The notes below the pieces were generated by a model. That model was not told where the DNA came from, did not search any database, and was given only the letters and a program-made list of their open reading frames with translations. DNA of 64,000 nt, taken from NCBI GenBank assembly GCA_905182985.1, contig CAJJDN010000020.1:253272-317271 (forward strand). Reading direction: 5' to 3'. A program made the translations under genes and the position numbers. Below, piece after piece: positions 35,896 through 48,680 of this stretch; the stretch's first letter is position 1; each line of letters begins with the position of its first letter. This DNA is from Paramecium sonneborni (lineage: Eukaryota; Ciliophora; Oligohymenophorea; Peniculida; Parameciidae).

Positions 35896-37665
35896 TCAAA
35901 AATTAAATTTATTTGAAATTGTTGCATTTGAAATTTAGGACATATTATTTTGATTTTATTAATAAGTAGCACTTTAATTACGAAAGCTTCTCTACTAAAC
36001 TAATATTGATTATTACATCTTCTTATAATGGTATCGGAGATGTATATTTTGCAAATGTTTAACTTTTTAATGAAGTCATTCCAGGCATTTATGCAGGAGC
36101 TTAAACTTTTGTTTCATTCAAACATTTATTTAAATATTGAATCATTTAGTTATTTGATTCTAATAGTTTTTAACTCTCATTTAATTTGTTTTTTAAATCA
36201 AGATTCATGTTTTCTTGATCTTTTAATCTTATTTCTAAGGAGTCTTTTTCTCTTCTAACTATTCTAATAGAAAGCTATTTACATTCATTAAGTTATTTAT
36301 GATTTAAATCATTTGCATCTTGTAATTATTATACTGTTTATTCTTGTTAAAGAACTACAGTGTTTTTTAACTTTATTTTTTCTTTTTATTTGCTTAATTC
36401 ATTTTCTAGTTTTTCTATAATCTAATTTCCTTTATTTACTTCTTCACTCATAACATTAATTCTAGTTTCAAGTTTTTCAATTTATTTTTTTTAATTTGCT
36501 ACCTATTCTTCAAGAATAGACTATAAATTTAAATAATAATTTACGTTTTATTTTTTCTCATTATCAACTAATTATTATTTACTATTCAAATAATCCTCTT
36601 TGTCACGAATTAATTTTTCAAAACCTTCCTTTTAAATTCTCAATTCAATCAATTACCTTTCTTAAGTAAACTTTAGAGTATCTAATTCTTTATTTTATTA
36701 TCGAAACTCTTAATTTTCTTTTTAAAATTATGAAGTTTCTTATTAAAGAATTGCTATTTTATTTTTAAGTTCTCTTTCCGATTAAATTAATTATGACTTT
36801 TATTCTGATAATTAAGTGTTAACTTATTGTAATTCTGTGTATTTGTTCTATAATTCAAATAAAATTTTATCATATTTTTCAATAATAAACTATTTTTCAT
36901 TTTCACTTTCCCTTTTAAAATTAGTTTCTTTAGATAAAGATTACTCTCTAAAATCATTAAATTTCTTCTATTCATCTAATAACATTTATTGTAACGTTGC
37001 ATCTTTATCCTCTGTAAATTTTCTAATCTCTGATTTTAAATTTTCAAGTTCCCAATGTTTATCTTCTAATAATTCAGATAATTTCTTATTTCTCTTTTAT
37101 TATTCTTCATTATCTTATTTTTCTATAGCTAATTTATTAGCTAAAAAGGCTTTAATGACATCATCTGTTGCACTTCTCAATTTTAAAGATAAATGAGTCA
37201 ATTTTTTAAACTCATTATTTTCAATTACTGCAAGAGTGGATTCTCCATTCTTTGTTTCCAAACAAACATAAAAACTATATAATCTCGCATTTTTTACTTC
37301 ACTTTTTCATCTCTTTAACTATTTATACATAATTATAAAAGATCTGCAAGTTTCATTGGAAATGTGGCAAAATCAACATGCAAACTTTATTCATTTTTCA
37401 ACGATAAAAACTCTCCTTCTGTCAAATCAAGTATCTACAAAAACTAGAAATTGTTATCATCTGTTAATTCAATCCTTAATATTTAACCATGTGCTTATTA
37501 ACTCTATTGCATAATCATTTTCAAAGTTAATTATGTATTCCAATCATCTGTCAATTATTTCACTTTTACAGGAATTTATAAAGTGAATAGCTCTTTAGAG
37601 ACTGTTGTGACAGGAGCATTAAGAAAACTAATATTGACAGATTAAGATTAAGGTTTATTGCTCAT
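35896..37665 (-). CDS. SAS6: SAS-6 centriole/basal body cartwheel protein
   Basis: SAS-6 dimers assemble the nine-fold cartwheel that templates basal bodies. Two introns (23 and 22 nt) give about 574 aa. The N-terminal head shows KELFTLQIPVKVK, LTEGEFLSLKNEQSLHVDF (matching the conserved F..LK.EQ.L.VDF block), FPMKLADLLQLC and STLAVIENNEFKKLTHLSL. Uninterrupted coiled coil then runs for about 330 residues and a short Ser/Gln tail ends it. An in-frame ATG 14 codons upstream (37705-37707) is an alternative start. Essential for ciliature in ciliates by known biology of the family. Confidence 0.92.
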
Positions 37666-38989
37666 TTAATCGTATTTCAATTTTTAAGATGATTGAAAAT
37701 CATTCATATTTGTAGTAGATTTTGCTGGAGTTTATTAAACACCAAATTCTATTCTTTTGAAATTCCCCCTATAGTCTTACATTATTATATTTTAAATTTT
37801 AACTGTTTATTAAAAGCAAAATTTCATATAAATCAATAACAAAAACACTAAATGTAGCCCTTACATTTGAGATAGATCTAATTTTGAGTTGAACTTTAAT
37901 TTATTTTTTACATAAATTCTTCCTACTTTTAATATGTAGTTTCTTAGAGCGTACATCTATCTGAAAAATCAAAAACAACCTCTAGCTTACTAATTCATTC
38001 AAGCAAGTTTGTGATTTAAAAGTTTATTATAGGATTTAAATTGTACTTTGGAATTTGATTGAGCTTAATTTTATATTCGACATTTTAAATAATCTATAAG
38101 TAAAAAAAATTGATGAATGCTATTCTTTTATAACTGAATTTTATAGATCTGTGAAATGAACATTTTTAATAACCTTAAAAATTTTTAAATAATTTATTCT
38201 ACAATTAAAAGGTCTTTCTCTGAATTAAACTCCTAACAATAATATATAAATACAAAAAATTAATTCATTTTTATTAATATACTTAATAATATATATTAAG
38301 GTGAGTTAAATTAATTTATTTTACGATTAAGTAAAACTTAATAGATATATTTTTTTATCCCTCATTTTTTTATTAGATGATCCATTTAATTTTATAGGAT
38401 AATCCCAATAAGAGTCAGAGTCCTATCTTGATTTAATTAAGGTGGGTTTTATTTTATTTATAACAATTTTTCACTTTAGATATGAATATAGTAAGAGTTA
38501 TATTTGTAATTTTCGTTTATAAATTATAATTTTTTAATTAAAGTATGGTGTCAACATATACATATAATTTATCAATCCTTATGATTTCAATACTGTTTGA
38601 CAATTTATTTTTATTAATTAATTACGATCATGAATTTCTTTTCATGGGATTCTTTTATCATTCAACAAAAAAGAGGATTATTATATTTTTGTTTGAATCA
38701 CACTATTACCTTATCTATTAAATTTCTTTTCCTCGAACCTTGATTGATATGAGATAATATATAGGTATATATTTATCATAAAATATTTTTGTTAATTTAT
38801 TTACTTAATTATTTTCACAATTATAATCATACTTGAATTTCATGAGATTAAGTCAAAAATAATTAGTATTATTTAATTTTAATGTAGGAGTATTAAAACT
38901 CTATAAAATTAGAATAGTAGCAAAATAAAATTATTTAAATTTTATAAAATATTCATTTCTCATTGTTAATTGATGTAAACACAATAAAA
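37666..38989. other. Long AT-rich region, no supportable gene
   Basis: Holds the SAS-6 5' flank. A minus-strand frame from 38093 begins MSNIKLSSIKFQS but is not clearly coding and may be the leftover of a gene. 38100-38990 is T/A-rich with no frames worth calling. Confidence 0.4.
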
Positions 38990-39292
38990 ATGATAGAAAG
39001 AGTACCATAATTCAAGTCAACTTAATGGTATCCTAATTAAACAAATAAAGATAATATTGTGACTGCTCCAGGTAGAATCCACATTTTAATTGTCTTTTAA
39101 GCTTAAATTTCATTTTAAGCAACATAAGCAATCATTTATAAAATAGTCATAAATGTAATTTCTCTAAAAAGTAATGATAAATAATTTACAGAAAATATGC
39201 TCCTGAGAAAATATTTTACACTTCTTAAGCCATAAGATTTAGCAAAATGTACACTGGTAAACCAAAAAGACTTTAGTAAAGCATCAAAGTGA
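38990..39292 (+). CDS. Small ORF of unknown status
   Basis: A 100-codon intronless frame (MIERVPQFKSTQWYPNQTN...) with one moderately hydrophobic segment (IHILIVFQAQISFQATQAII). No family recognised. Codon use and length are compatible with a gene, but neighbouring sequence is fragmentary, so it could be the first exon of a broken gene. Confidence 0.3.
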
Positions 39293-40194
39293 AAAAAGGA
39301 AGTTATTTATTCATCAGAAATTTAATTACATGAGAGAATGCCAAACATACCGGTTGGAGTAGGCAAACGAAAACATATAGTAGATTTTGACCGAATAATA
39401 AAGTTGATAGTGTTTGCATTAAAGAAATTACAAGATTTAGTTGATTTCCTGCTTAATAAAGAAAATGATTGAACACCTAAATATAACCTGGAGTTAATTG
39501 ATGGAAAGCACATATTTCTGAAAATGGAAAATAATACCTAAATAATTGACAAAAGTAATTACATTGCCCAAAATCCAACTAAGGAAGCTATAACTTGACA
39601 TCCTGCCATAGCAGCTATAACTCTGAAACATGATTAGTCTAGCTGAAAAAGACGTTTGTCGAAAAATTGAATGTACATCAAAGTCATTATTACTTTTACA
39701 ATGCATCTTTATGTAGCAATTGTAATTGCATCAATATTTTACACTAATGAATATCCAATCATTAGTTGTAATAATTAGCATAATATATAAATACCACATA
39801 GTACTTGTGGAGGTAGCTTTGATGCAGTAGGAATTAACTCTTAAGTTTCATTCAAAAGGTTTGTATTGTTAATATTAGCATGAAAGCTTAAATTTGATTC
39901 CACTCTACTTAATTTTTCTGACTTTCGATCATCCATTTTATTATAAATATTTATTTGTATAAAAAATTAAACTTAAGTGATGAAAGAACAACAAAAATAT
40001 TATTTGTATTCAAATTAGTTTGACAAATTATTTTTTAATTTCTTATTATTAAAAGTAAATTAATAATGCCTATCACCTACTAAATTTATCAAAATATTAG
40101 TAATATGATAATATATTTCATTTTTATTATGATTTCTTTGAAGTCTCTTATAATTTTTTTTTATTGAATTTTATATAATAATTTTTAATTAAAT
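39293..40194. other. Region with fragmentary coding-like sequence
   Basis: Between 39340 and 39720 the base composition is less AT-rich. Plus-strand pieces such as MPNIPVGVGKRKHIVDFDRI and LIDGKHIFLKMENN read like protein but are separated by in-frame TGAs, and both other frames and the minus strand are also partly open. I see no single model. It is possibly a gene relic or a foreign insertion. Confidence 0.35.
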
Positions 40195-40338
40195 GTCGCT
40201 GTGTTAACTGACAAACAAGCAAGGAATAAATTATGCAAGTATCCTATTTATTAAATACGTTCAAGAGAACTCAGAAATAAAAAATCCCCAAATGATTAAT
40301 AGTCATTTGGTTAATATGATGACTTCAATAAAGATAAT

Positions 40339-41304
40339 ATGTAGAGAATAGATTCTTTCAGATAGAAATGTAGACCCAGCGTAGATATAAAACATTAAAG
40401 GGCAAAATCAAGTCTTGAAAATAAATAATATTCTTATAGATTCAATAAGAGAATGAATGATAAAGATGATTTAGATAGAGAAAACTTATTTAATTAATTT
40501 TTTAAACTTAACAATTCAAAGAGTGATAGTGATTTTATGAAAGAATCTATTTAAAGAGATACTAAAAAAAATTAGGAAGAAAAGGATTTTTTAAAATTTG
40601 TTGAAAATGCCCTAGAATACCATTAATAATCTGAAGTTCGAATTATTAGACCTTCAACAAATAAATATTGTTAGTTGGAATAGAAACTCAAAGAAGTAAC
40701 TTTATCAAATAGATTGCTTGCTACTTAGTTAAAATAACAAAAATAAAAAGAAAGTGATCTAAAACATTAGATGAAATAAATGTAGAAAGAGTTTTCAATT
40801 CAATATAATAAAATAATGTAATAAAATGCATGGTTGGAAGAATTATTGGCAAAATAAAAAATAGATAATCAAAACTCATTGTTAGCTGTAAAAAAAGCGG
40901 TTGAAATGCTTTAAACAAAATGCAAATGTTAAAAAGGTAATTAACTATGTGATAAAATCTTAAGAGATGCTAAAATTTAGGAAAAATTACGCTAGCAATA
41001 TGATTGGGAATTAGAATCCTAAAAAATAAAATCTTCATCAGAATTTACTAATATTAGTCAAGAAGATTAATAAATACATGAATAAAATTATAAGTTCTAT
41101 GAAAAAAATAGAAGAAAATCAATATCGAAGGTTTAACATAATTCAATTTAATCAACTGATGATTAGTAAGATTAAATGGTATAGAGTTACATTCAAGGAT
41201 AAAGCAAAAACTTGAGAGAATATACAAAAGAATTATTTTAAAAAAAAAGGTAATTTCAAGAGCCATATTACATCGAAGAGGAAAATACAATCAATAGTAA
41301 TTGA
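40339..41304 (+). CDS. Coiled-coil protein (start uncertain)
   Basis: At least 321 aa without introns, mostly Gln/Lys/Glu heptad-like coiled coil with a CKCQKG turn in the middle and a Tyr-rich acidic end. The frame is open and coding-like from about 40168 but has no ATG before 40339, so a short 5' exon may be missing. It ends 74 nt from the convergent gene. No family recognised; structural role presumed. Confidence 0.6.
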
Positions 41305-41378
41305 AATTAATTATAATTTGATATGAATAAATAAATTTAAATAATTTAGGAAACTAAGAACAAATAAATTATTATAGT

Positions 41379-42446
41379 TCATTTAGTAATCATTCTCAAT
41401 CCTATGACTTCTGGATCTTCGTATTTCTTATAAAAACAATCATGTGTAAGTTGCATTTGTCTGAAAATTTATTAAATTTCTTTTTTTTCTTCCATCATTT
41501 CAGCTTCTTCATAACATACATCTGAAATTAATTCTTTCATGAAAGGATCTGTTATAGTTTCTCTTGCTGCTTTTTTTTTTCTTTCTTAATTTTGAACTTA
41601 AATGGTTTGCATTCTTTTAAAATTATTTTGAGCTTATCTTTTGAATTGCTGATCCTTCACCTTCATTTTAACAATAGAATTACCCCATTTCTTATTAAAA
41701 AATTCCATTTATTATTCTCTAAGTCTTATTCTTAGTTTATCTGCTTCGCTTTAGAAAGTATCATAATAATCTTGATTTTTAGTTTCTTTTAATGGCAGTA
41801 TTTAGGTCATACTTTCTATATTAGTACTTAGTCTGGCAATAATATTTTTTTTTTATTCTTTTTCAATTTATTTAATGTCGGTAATATCTTTGAACAATTA
41901 TAGTTATGGATTTTCTCTCAAATCTATATTTTTGAACTTCTCTTTAAGGTATGGTTTAAGATTTTAGATTGTTTCAAATAATTATGGTTCATATTTTTCT
42001 AAATTAAGTTAATTTCTTGCTCTTAAAAGTAGATCACTTTTAACACTAAACCTTGTATTAGATTCAAACTCTAAGTGTTAAGGAAATTGAGTTTTCCATC
42101 TTTTAATTTTTTCTTATTCTAACAAAATCTTAATTTTATCTCTTTATATTTCATTTTTTCTATCATCCACACCAGCTGTATTTAATTCTTATAAAAGTTC
42201 GTTGATAGTGAAAAATGTATCAAGACCTTTAAATTCTTTGAGTACAACATCAAATCTATCTGATCTTGAAAGAGCTCTGAGACCTAATTTATTTTCCAAA
42301 ACACTAAAACGAGTATTATTTTATGAGATAGATTATGTTCCTGAAAATAGCATCTTTTATTTCATTTTAGCTTATATCTCCTTCAATTTAGATTTCTTTT
42401 TTGAATCTATAGTAGGGATGGATGAATTTTATGGAGTATTAGACAT
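41379..42446 (-). CDS. Hypothetical coiled-coil protein
   Basis: An intronless 355-aa frame, basic and almost wholly helical. A poly-charged N-terminus is followed by RFSVLENKLGLRALSRSDRF, which repeats in part later (NTRFSVKSDLLLRARNQLNL), suggesting an internal duplication. A CYEEAEMMEEKKEI stretch is near the end. No known domain; probably cytoskeletal or scaffold. Confidence 0.65.
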
Positions 42447-42548
42447 AAAAAATAATAGTAAATATTGATTTAAAAAATAGGAAGAAAATGAATACAAATG
42501 AGTGAAATAATTGATGATTTTTTAATATGATTATTTCAATTTGATTTG

Positions 42549-45500
42549 TCAAACAAATAAGAAAACCATAAGGGGTAAGATATGTAGATAGAATCCTTGG
42601 GCAGTAGGATCAGTTACGTTGTTCTAATTATTAATAACAATTGTGGTGTTATTGCTTGTGTTAGAAGTTCCAGCTCCACAGGCAATACATTTTTTAGTAT
42701 CACCATTCCAACTGTAGGTATATTAACTCATTTTATAACATGTATCTTGAGTTAAAGCACTTGGATCTCCAGTAACACATTTTCCATTTTGTAACATACA
42801 GACAGTGTATCTTTTGCTATCGAAACTTGGGACAGTGACACATTTAGCAGTTCTTTTAGCAGCTGAATCACAAGTATGATTAGTACAGGAACTAGTTGTA
42901 GTACCAGCTGCAGCAGTCCATTTACATGTTAATGATTTAGATTGACAAGCAATTTGATCTGAATTAGCATCTGAACATTAAGTAAATAATTTGCATGTTC
43001 CAGTTGTAGTTTAACCAGAAGCTGCAGTAAATGCACAAGAACCATCTTTTCCACCTGCAGAACAAGCTTCTTTAGTTGTGTAATCTGCACATTTCCCTTA
43101 ATCTATACATTTTGTTCCATCTGAGATACATCCAGCTAAAGCAAGAGCACATTCAGAACTCTTAGTCTTTTTAGTATCTTAACAAGTCTTCGTTTTACAT
43201 TATTTGGCTGTAGTATCCCATATACAAGCTTTGAATTAACTATCTAAAACACAACTAGCTTATTTTTAATAAGATGGACAGTCACCTAAAGAAATACATT
43301 TAGATCCATCCGTTGTGCATTTAGTTGTTGCATTTATTTAATATCCAAAACATCCATTATGAGTTGAAGTAGAAGTAGTTGCATCAGAACATTGTCTTAA
43401 TCTACATGCTGATGTATCTTTATCAAATTGGCAAGCACCATCTGTTCCTCCAGTCTTACAAGCAGCTTCACTATCAGCATAAATGGAACATTCACCCATC
43501 TCTATACAGTTTGTTCCATTGCTAATACATTTAGAATTGAAGGTTTAACATTCTGTAAGTACTTTCGAAACCAAATCTGTACATTAAGTAAACTATTGAC
43601 ATTTCTTTGTAGATGTTACCCAACCACAAATACCATCAGTACCTTTTAAACATTATATTTATTTCGTATAATTTGCACATATCTTTAAGGAAGTGCATTT
43701 AATTTCATCTGTTGTACAATACTTTGAAGCTGCCTAACAAGTTGCTACTGTTTTTAATGATAAATCTGAACACTTATAATATTGCTGACAAGCATTATTA
43801 TTCCAAAGACATGGTTATAGGGAAGAATCTTAAAGACATTTAACCTATGTCTTAAACATATCACATGTAAATGTAGATTTCATACATCCAGCACCATTAC
43901 TAACACAGCCTTATATGAATGCATCACAATCAGAATCATTTGTTAATGTATTTGATGCATCTTAACAATCTTTTGTTCTACATCCTTTTATTTAAGTACT
44001 TGTTATTACTGTTTCATCCCAAGTGCAACTTCCAATTAAATCTGTAGATTTTGCTGCTGTACAAGCTTCTTTTGTTATATAAGTGGTACATGCTCCTTTT
44101 GTAACACAACCAGCTCCTCCATAAGTACAAGTTTTAGAATATGAAACACAATCTGTTTCTGAACTAATTGATAAAGGTAAGTCTTCGCATTATGCTTCTG
44201 TACATGCACTGTTTTTCCAAATACAAAGTCCGAATCCAGTAGTAGATTTCGATGTTGCACATACACTTTATCCACTAGCTGTAAAACTGCTGCATGATGA
44301 TTGAATATCTCTACATTGAGATGCCCATGTACAAATAAAATCATTTACACTTTTAACAGCAGCACATGATGAAGAATTTTATACATCTAAACATTATATA
44401 GCTGTTCCACATCCACGTCCATTAGTTTTGCATCCTTTTTTATATTTATCACATCCAGCATCAATAGTTAATGTAGAAGGTGCATCTGAACATTTAGCAG
44501 CAGAACAACTAGTTGATATTTCAGTTTATAGAGCAGTACCAACACAAGGTCCATCCGAAGCAATAAATTGAGTACATGTGATAAAGTTACCCTTCAACTA
44601 AGAACATGATTAAATAACATCACATTTAGTTCCATTATAATGACATTACACACCATAACTTTGACATATTTATTCAGAGTACGTATCAGCAGAAAATTTA
44701 GAACAATCTTTAACTTTGCAGGGAGTGGTGACAGTAGCAGTAGAATCATTAGTACATGATTTACCATTACCGATAGCTTTTTCACAATCCGCTTAGACAC
44801 CTTAATAAGCGGAACATTCAGCTGTAACTTCAATACAACCTGGTCTTTTGGTAACACAACCTTTCAAAAAGGCTTCACAATCAGTATCAGTAGTAGCAGT
44901 AGTATTATGACTACAGATTTTATCAATACATGCTCCTTTAGTAGTTAAAGATAGACTCCAGCATGGTACCCCATTTCCATTTAATACTTTACATCCATCT
45001 AAATTACCCCATTAACCACTACATTTAGTAGTTCCATCAATACATCCTTTACCTGTGGTAATACATCCATCCATAAATTTTTTACAATCTGCATCAGTTG
45101 TAGCTGTTCCATTATCTTAACATCTTTTTGCAACACAGGATCCATTAACAGAAGTATTTCCTTAACATTTAGATCCTAATACTGTTGCAGTAAGTAATTA
45201 ACAACTCTCTGAAGTTCCAGTCATAGTTGTACATGGAGTAGAAATATTTACACAACTTTGTCCATTAGTCTTGCAAGTTGGTAACCATGCTTAACAAATG
45301 GCATCAGTATTTCCATCAGTTTTTAAAGCACATGTTCTATCTACACAATTTGAAACTGCCCCTACTGTATTATGTCTAGCACATAATCTATATTCCCAAT
45401 AAGCATTAAGACCAGATCCAACTTTATATTTACCTGTCAAAGTATCACATTCATCTTAAGTACCCTCAAGTAATTAGCATCCAAAGGTATTTCCATCTTT

Positions 45501-48500
45501 GGTATTTCCATCTACACATGTAGCACCAGTAGCAGGCTTTGAAAATACACATACTTCAAAATATGAATTACATTAAGAAAATGATGAAACAGAACCTCCA
45601 AGATGTGCTTTTGCATTTGCACAGGATCTTTCTACACAATTACTTCCATCATAAAAACATAATTAAGCTGGTTTACTTCCTTAAAATTAACCATAATGAA
45701 TAACTTTTTTTGTTTTGCAAACTTCTTAAGCATGACCAGTGCACTCATCATCTCTACAAGATTATATATCAGGCGGTGTAGTTGCTTTACATTAACGACC
45801 ATCTGCGGTAATCACTGAAGGGCATATGCCAGATTCTGATGGACCAAAAGCTTAACAAGTAAGACCTAAATTACATGCATTTGTTCCAGCTACTTTACCA
45901 TAATGACAAGTTGGATGATAATTTGTACAATCAGCTTCAGAACTTGGAGTTGTAGCATTGCTACAAGTTATATTTTCACATGCAGAACCATTTGTTTTTC
46001 TCGCACAATCAGGTAAATGATCTGTACAACTCTATATATTTGTTGGTTTGTTATTTATGCACAGGTTCTATCAGTGCAATTATTATCACTTGTCCAATAG
46101 CATTTAACCCCACTTGCATTAACTAAATCTTTACAAGCAGCCACTGAATTACCACTATAAGTACTACAAGCACCGATTGTAACACATGAACCACTAATAA
46201 ACATACATTTTTTTGGTAATAATGCATCACAACTTGCTTAATTAGTTGCACCTGTTATACCTGCACATGTTTATTCAGTACAATTACTACCACTTGCCCA
46301 ATAACACTTAACCCCACTTGCATTAACTAAATCTTTACAAGCAGCCTATGAATTACCACTATAAGTATTACAAGCTCCTTTTGAAACACATGAACTATTA
46401 ACAAACATGCATCTATTTGGCAATACTGCATCACAACTTGCTTAATTAGTTGTACCTGTTAAACTTTCACATGATGGTTCAGCTGTACAAGCTTCCCTTT
46501 TTGCACATCCTTTTTTTAATGCTAAACAACCTGCTTAATTTAAACCTGAATAAGAAGTACATATTTAAGAACTTGGAGCACATCCAGCTCCAGTTGTTAC
46601 ACACCCTTTTAAGAATTTATCACATAAATCATCTGTTGTATTAGAATTATCAGCATCAACACATGCTCTATCTGAGCAATTTGTTCCAGCTTTCCACCAA
46701 CAAGGTATGGCTTAATTAGAGCCTTTGAATTTCCCACAAATTTCTGTGCTAGTTCCTGGATATGCAGTACAAGCTGCACTTGTAGCTATACATCCTGTGC
46801 CTTTTGTTAAACAATTTATATGATATGATTTGCAAGCTTCATCAGTTGTACCAACAGTATTTTCTGTACAAACAGGATCAGTACAAACAGTTGTATCAGT
46901 AGCATCATTGGAATTTGTACATTTAATAGTGAATCCTTCGCATGTTGTTTTAGTTCCTTAATAGCTACTACAACTAGCAGTAGGAGCAAGACAACCGTTT
47001 TTTTTTGTTAAACATTCCTTTAAGAAGCCATCACACAGAGAATCTGTATTATATGATGAGGGTGCTTAATCACATGTTCTAGCCACACAAGCACTATTGA
47101 CCCACCAGCAAGTCTTATTATTTTACAAAGTAACATGCTTACATAAAATTTCAGTTTTAAGATCACTACAATTGACATTTTAAACACATTAAGGTGTCCA
47201 TTAGCAAGTTGATTTTCCATCACATTGATTGTTATTCTCTAATGTACTACACATACCAGCATCCATACAACCATCAGTTCCAGTAGCAATAATGAAAGAG
47301 AAGCCTCTGAACATTTTTTAGGGAAACAGCTACCACTACTAGCCCCACCAGCACATTTACCATCAAGACCTATATATCCATCACAACTCGTAGAATCTCC
47401 AGTATAAGAAGAACAATTTGATAAAGTAGAGATACAACCTTTACCAGTTGTTTTACATCCAGTCTAATAATCATCACATTTAGCATCAGTATCCAAAGTA
47501 GAATCAGCATCTTTACAGACTTTTGCAGAACAAGCAGTTTCAGTATCTGATGTACCTTTACATTTACCATCAGAACCTACAAATCCATCACATGTTGAAG
47601 AAGTTCCTTTGTATGAAGCACAAACACCTTTTTGAGTAGTACACCCTTTGCCTGTAGTAACACATCCAGACTTGTACTTAGAACATTCTTCATCAGCTGA
47701 ATGAGTTTCAGGAGCATCTTTACATTCAACAACGCTACATGTCTTTCCTTCAGTTACTCCTTTGCACTTACCATCTTATCCTATCTTATTTGCACATACT
47801 AAATTGTCTCCGGTTTAAGTAGAACAGGATCCCAAAGGAGACTTAACACACCCATAACCATTTGTAACACAACCAATCTAATACTTAGCACAGGCTTCGT
47901 TTGTCGTTAACGTTACATCAGCATCAATACATACTTTTACTGTACACTTATCCTTTCCTTCTACTCCTTTACAATAACCATCCGATCCTTTTAATCCTTC
48001 ACAACTTTCTATATCTCCACTATAAGCTGAACATTATCCTAAGGAACTTGTACATCCTTTTCCTGTTGTAACACATCCTTTGATAAAGTTATTACATTTA
48101 GCATCTGTGTTAAAAGTAACATCTGCTTCAGTACATTTTTATTCTCTACAGACTGTATCCCAAACACATGTACCTGATCCTCCACTACTTCCCTTTCCTG
48201 TACAATCTTCTTATGTTTTATAAGTTGTACAAGTTCCAGGATCAATACAAAATGCTTGTCCATCTGAATTACATTGTTTTGATATAGCTTAGCATTCAGC
48301 ATCTGTTGCACCTTTATATGCTGAACAGCCAGCAAATATTTAACATACAGAGTCTATATAAGCGCAACCTTTTGTTTTAGAACAGGTGTTGCTATCACTT
48401 ATTGATCCACAAAATCCTTCAGTGGAACTGCTTCCAGAATCCATTTTTGAACATATAGAATTTGTTGTAGACCAGAAACATCCTTATTTTGCCTTGCAAT

Positions 48501-48603
48501 CAGCTTATGATAGAAGCTTCTCACAGTTACATTAATCTGAGACTGCTACATCCATAGTAGATGTAATCAGTATTAAAATACTTATTATGATCAAAATCTT
48601 CAT
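42549..48603 (-). CDS. Large Cys-periodic GPI-type surface antigen (immobilisation-antigen family)
   Basis: About 2000 residues. A signal peptide (MKILIIISILILITSTMDVA) starts it. Then come dozens of modules built on the pattern C..A..C..Y..GC.. with a Cys every 8-20 residues (for example KGCVTTGKGCTSSLGQCSAY), the architecture of Paramecium surface antigens. The C-terminus, an Asn/Thr-rich spacer then GFYLHILPLMVFLFV, fits a GPI-anchor signal. One 29-nt intron at 47305-47333 keeps frame. Around 46050 the frame shifts once more without a usable intron (see findings). Such genes are expressed one at a time under epigenetic control in Paramecium; whether this one is expressed is unknown. Confidence 0.85.
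46085..46360 (-). repeat. Near-identical adjacent modules in the surface antigen
   Basis: Two copies of a module start about 204 bases (68 codons) apart, sharing long matches such as the stretch around 46107-46138 and 46311-46342. They encode the segment with VNASGVKCYW and CKDLVNA. Recent module duplication inside the antigen gene is the simplest reading. Confidence 0.75.
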
Positions 48604-48679
48604 TTTATATTAAGTTAAAATTAATTCTCAATTTTCAAATTAATCTCTTCTCCTTTTAAACTTAAATTAAACTGACCCC
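47217..48679. repeat. 1463-bp segment repeated at 48681-50143
   Basis: The antigen 5' end and its upstream flank (47217-48679) reappear without visible differences at 48681-50143. The single N at 48680 lies exactly between them. An unmerged contig overlap is more likely than a recent perfect tandem duplication. Confidence 0.9.
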
Positions 48680-48680
48680 N

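Noticed and set aside
44075..44857. Minus-strand ORFs rich in Val/Leu/Lys within the antigen
   Set aside because: Shadows in another frame of the Cys-rich antigen; the antigen frame has the regular Cys pattern and reads through under the ciliate code.
47281..47340. Frameshift in the antigen at the FPKKCSEA segment
   Set aside because: A 29-nt GT..AG intron (47305-47333) restores the module pattern exactly, so no frameshift is needed.
42600..48500. Regular Cys codon spacing as a CRISPR-like array
   Set aside because: Repeat units are diverged coding modules with no fixed spacer pattern, and the genome is eukaryotic.
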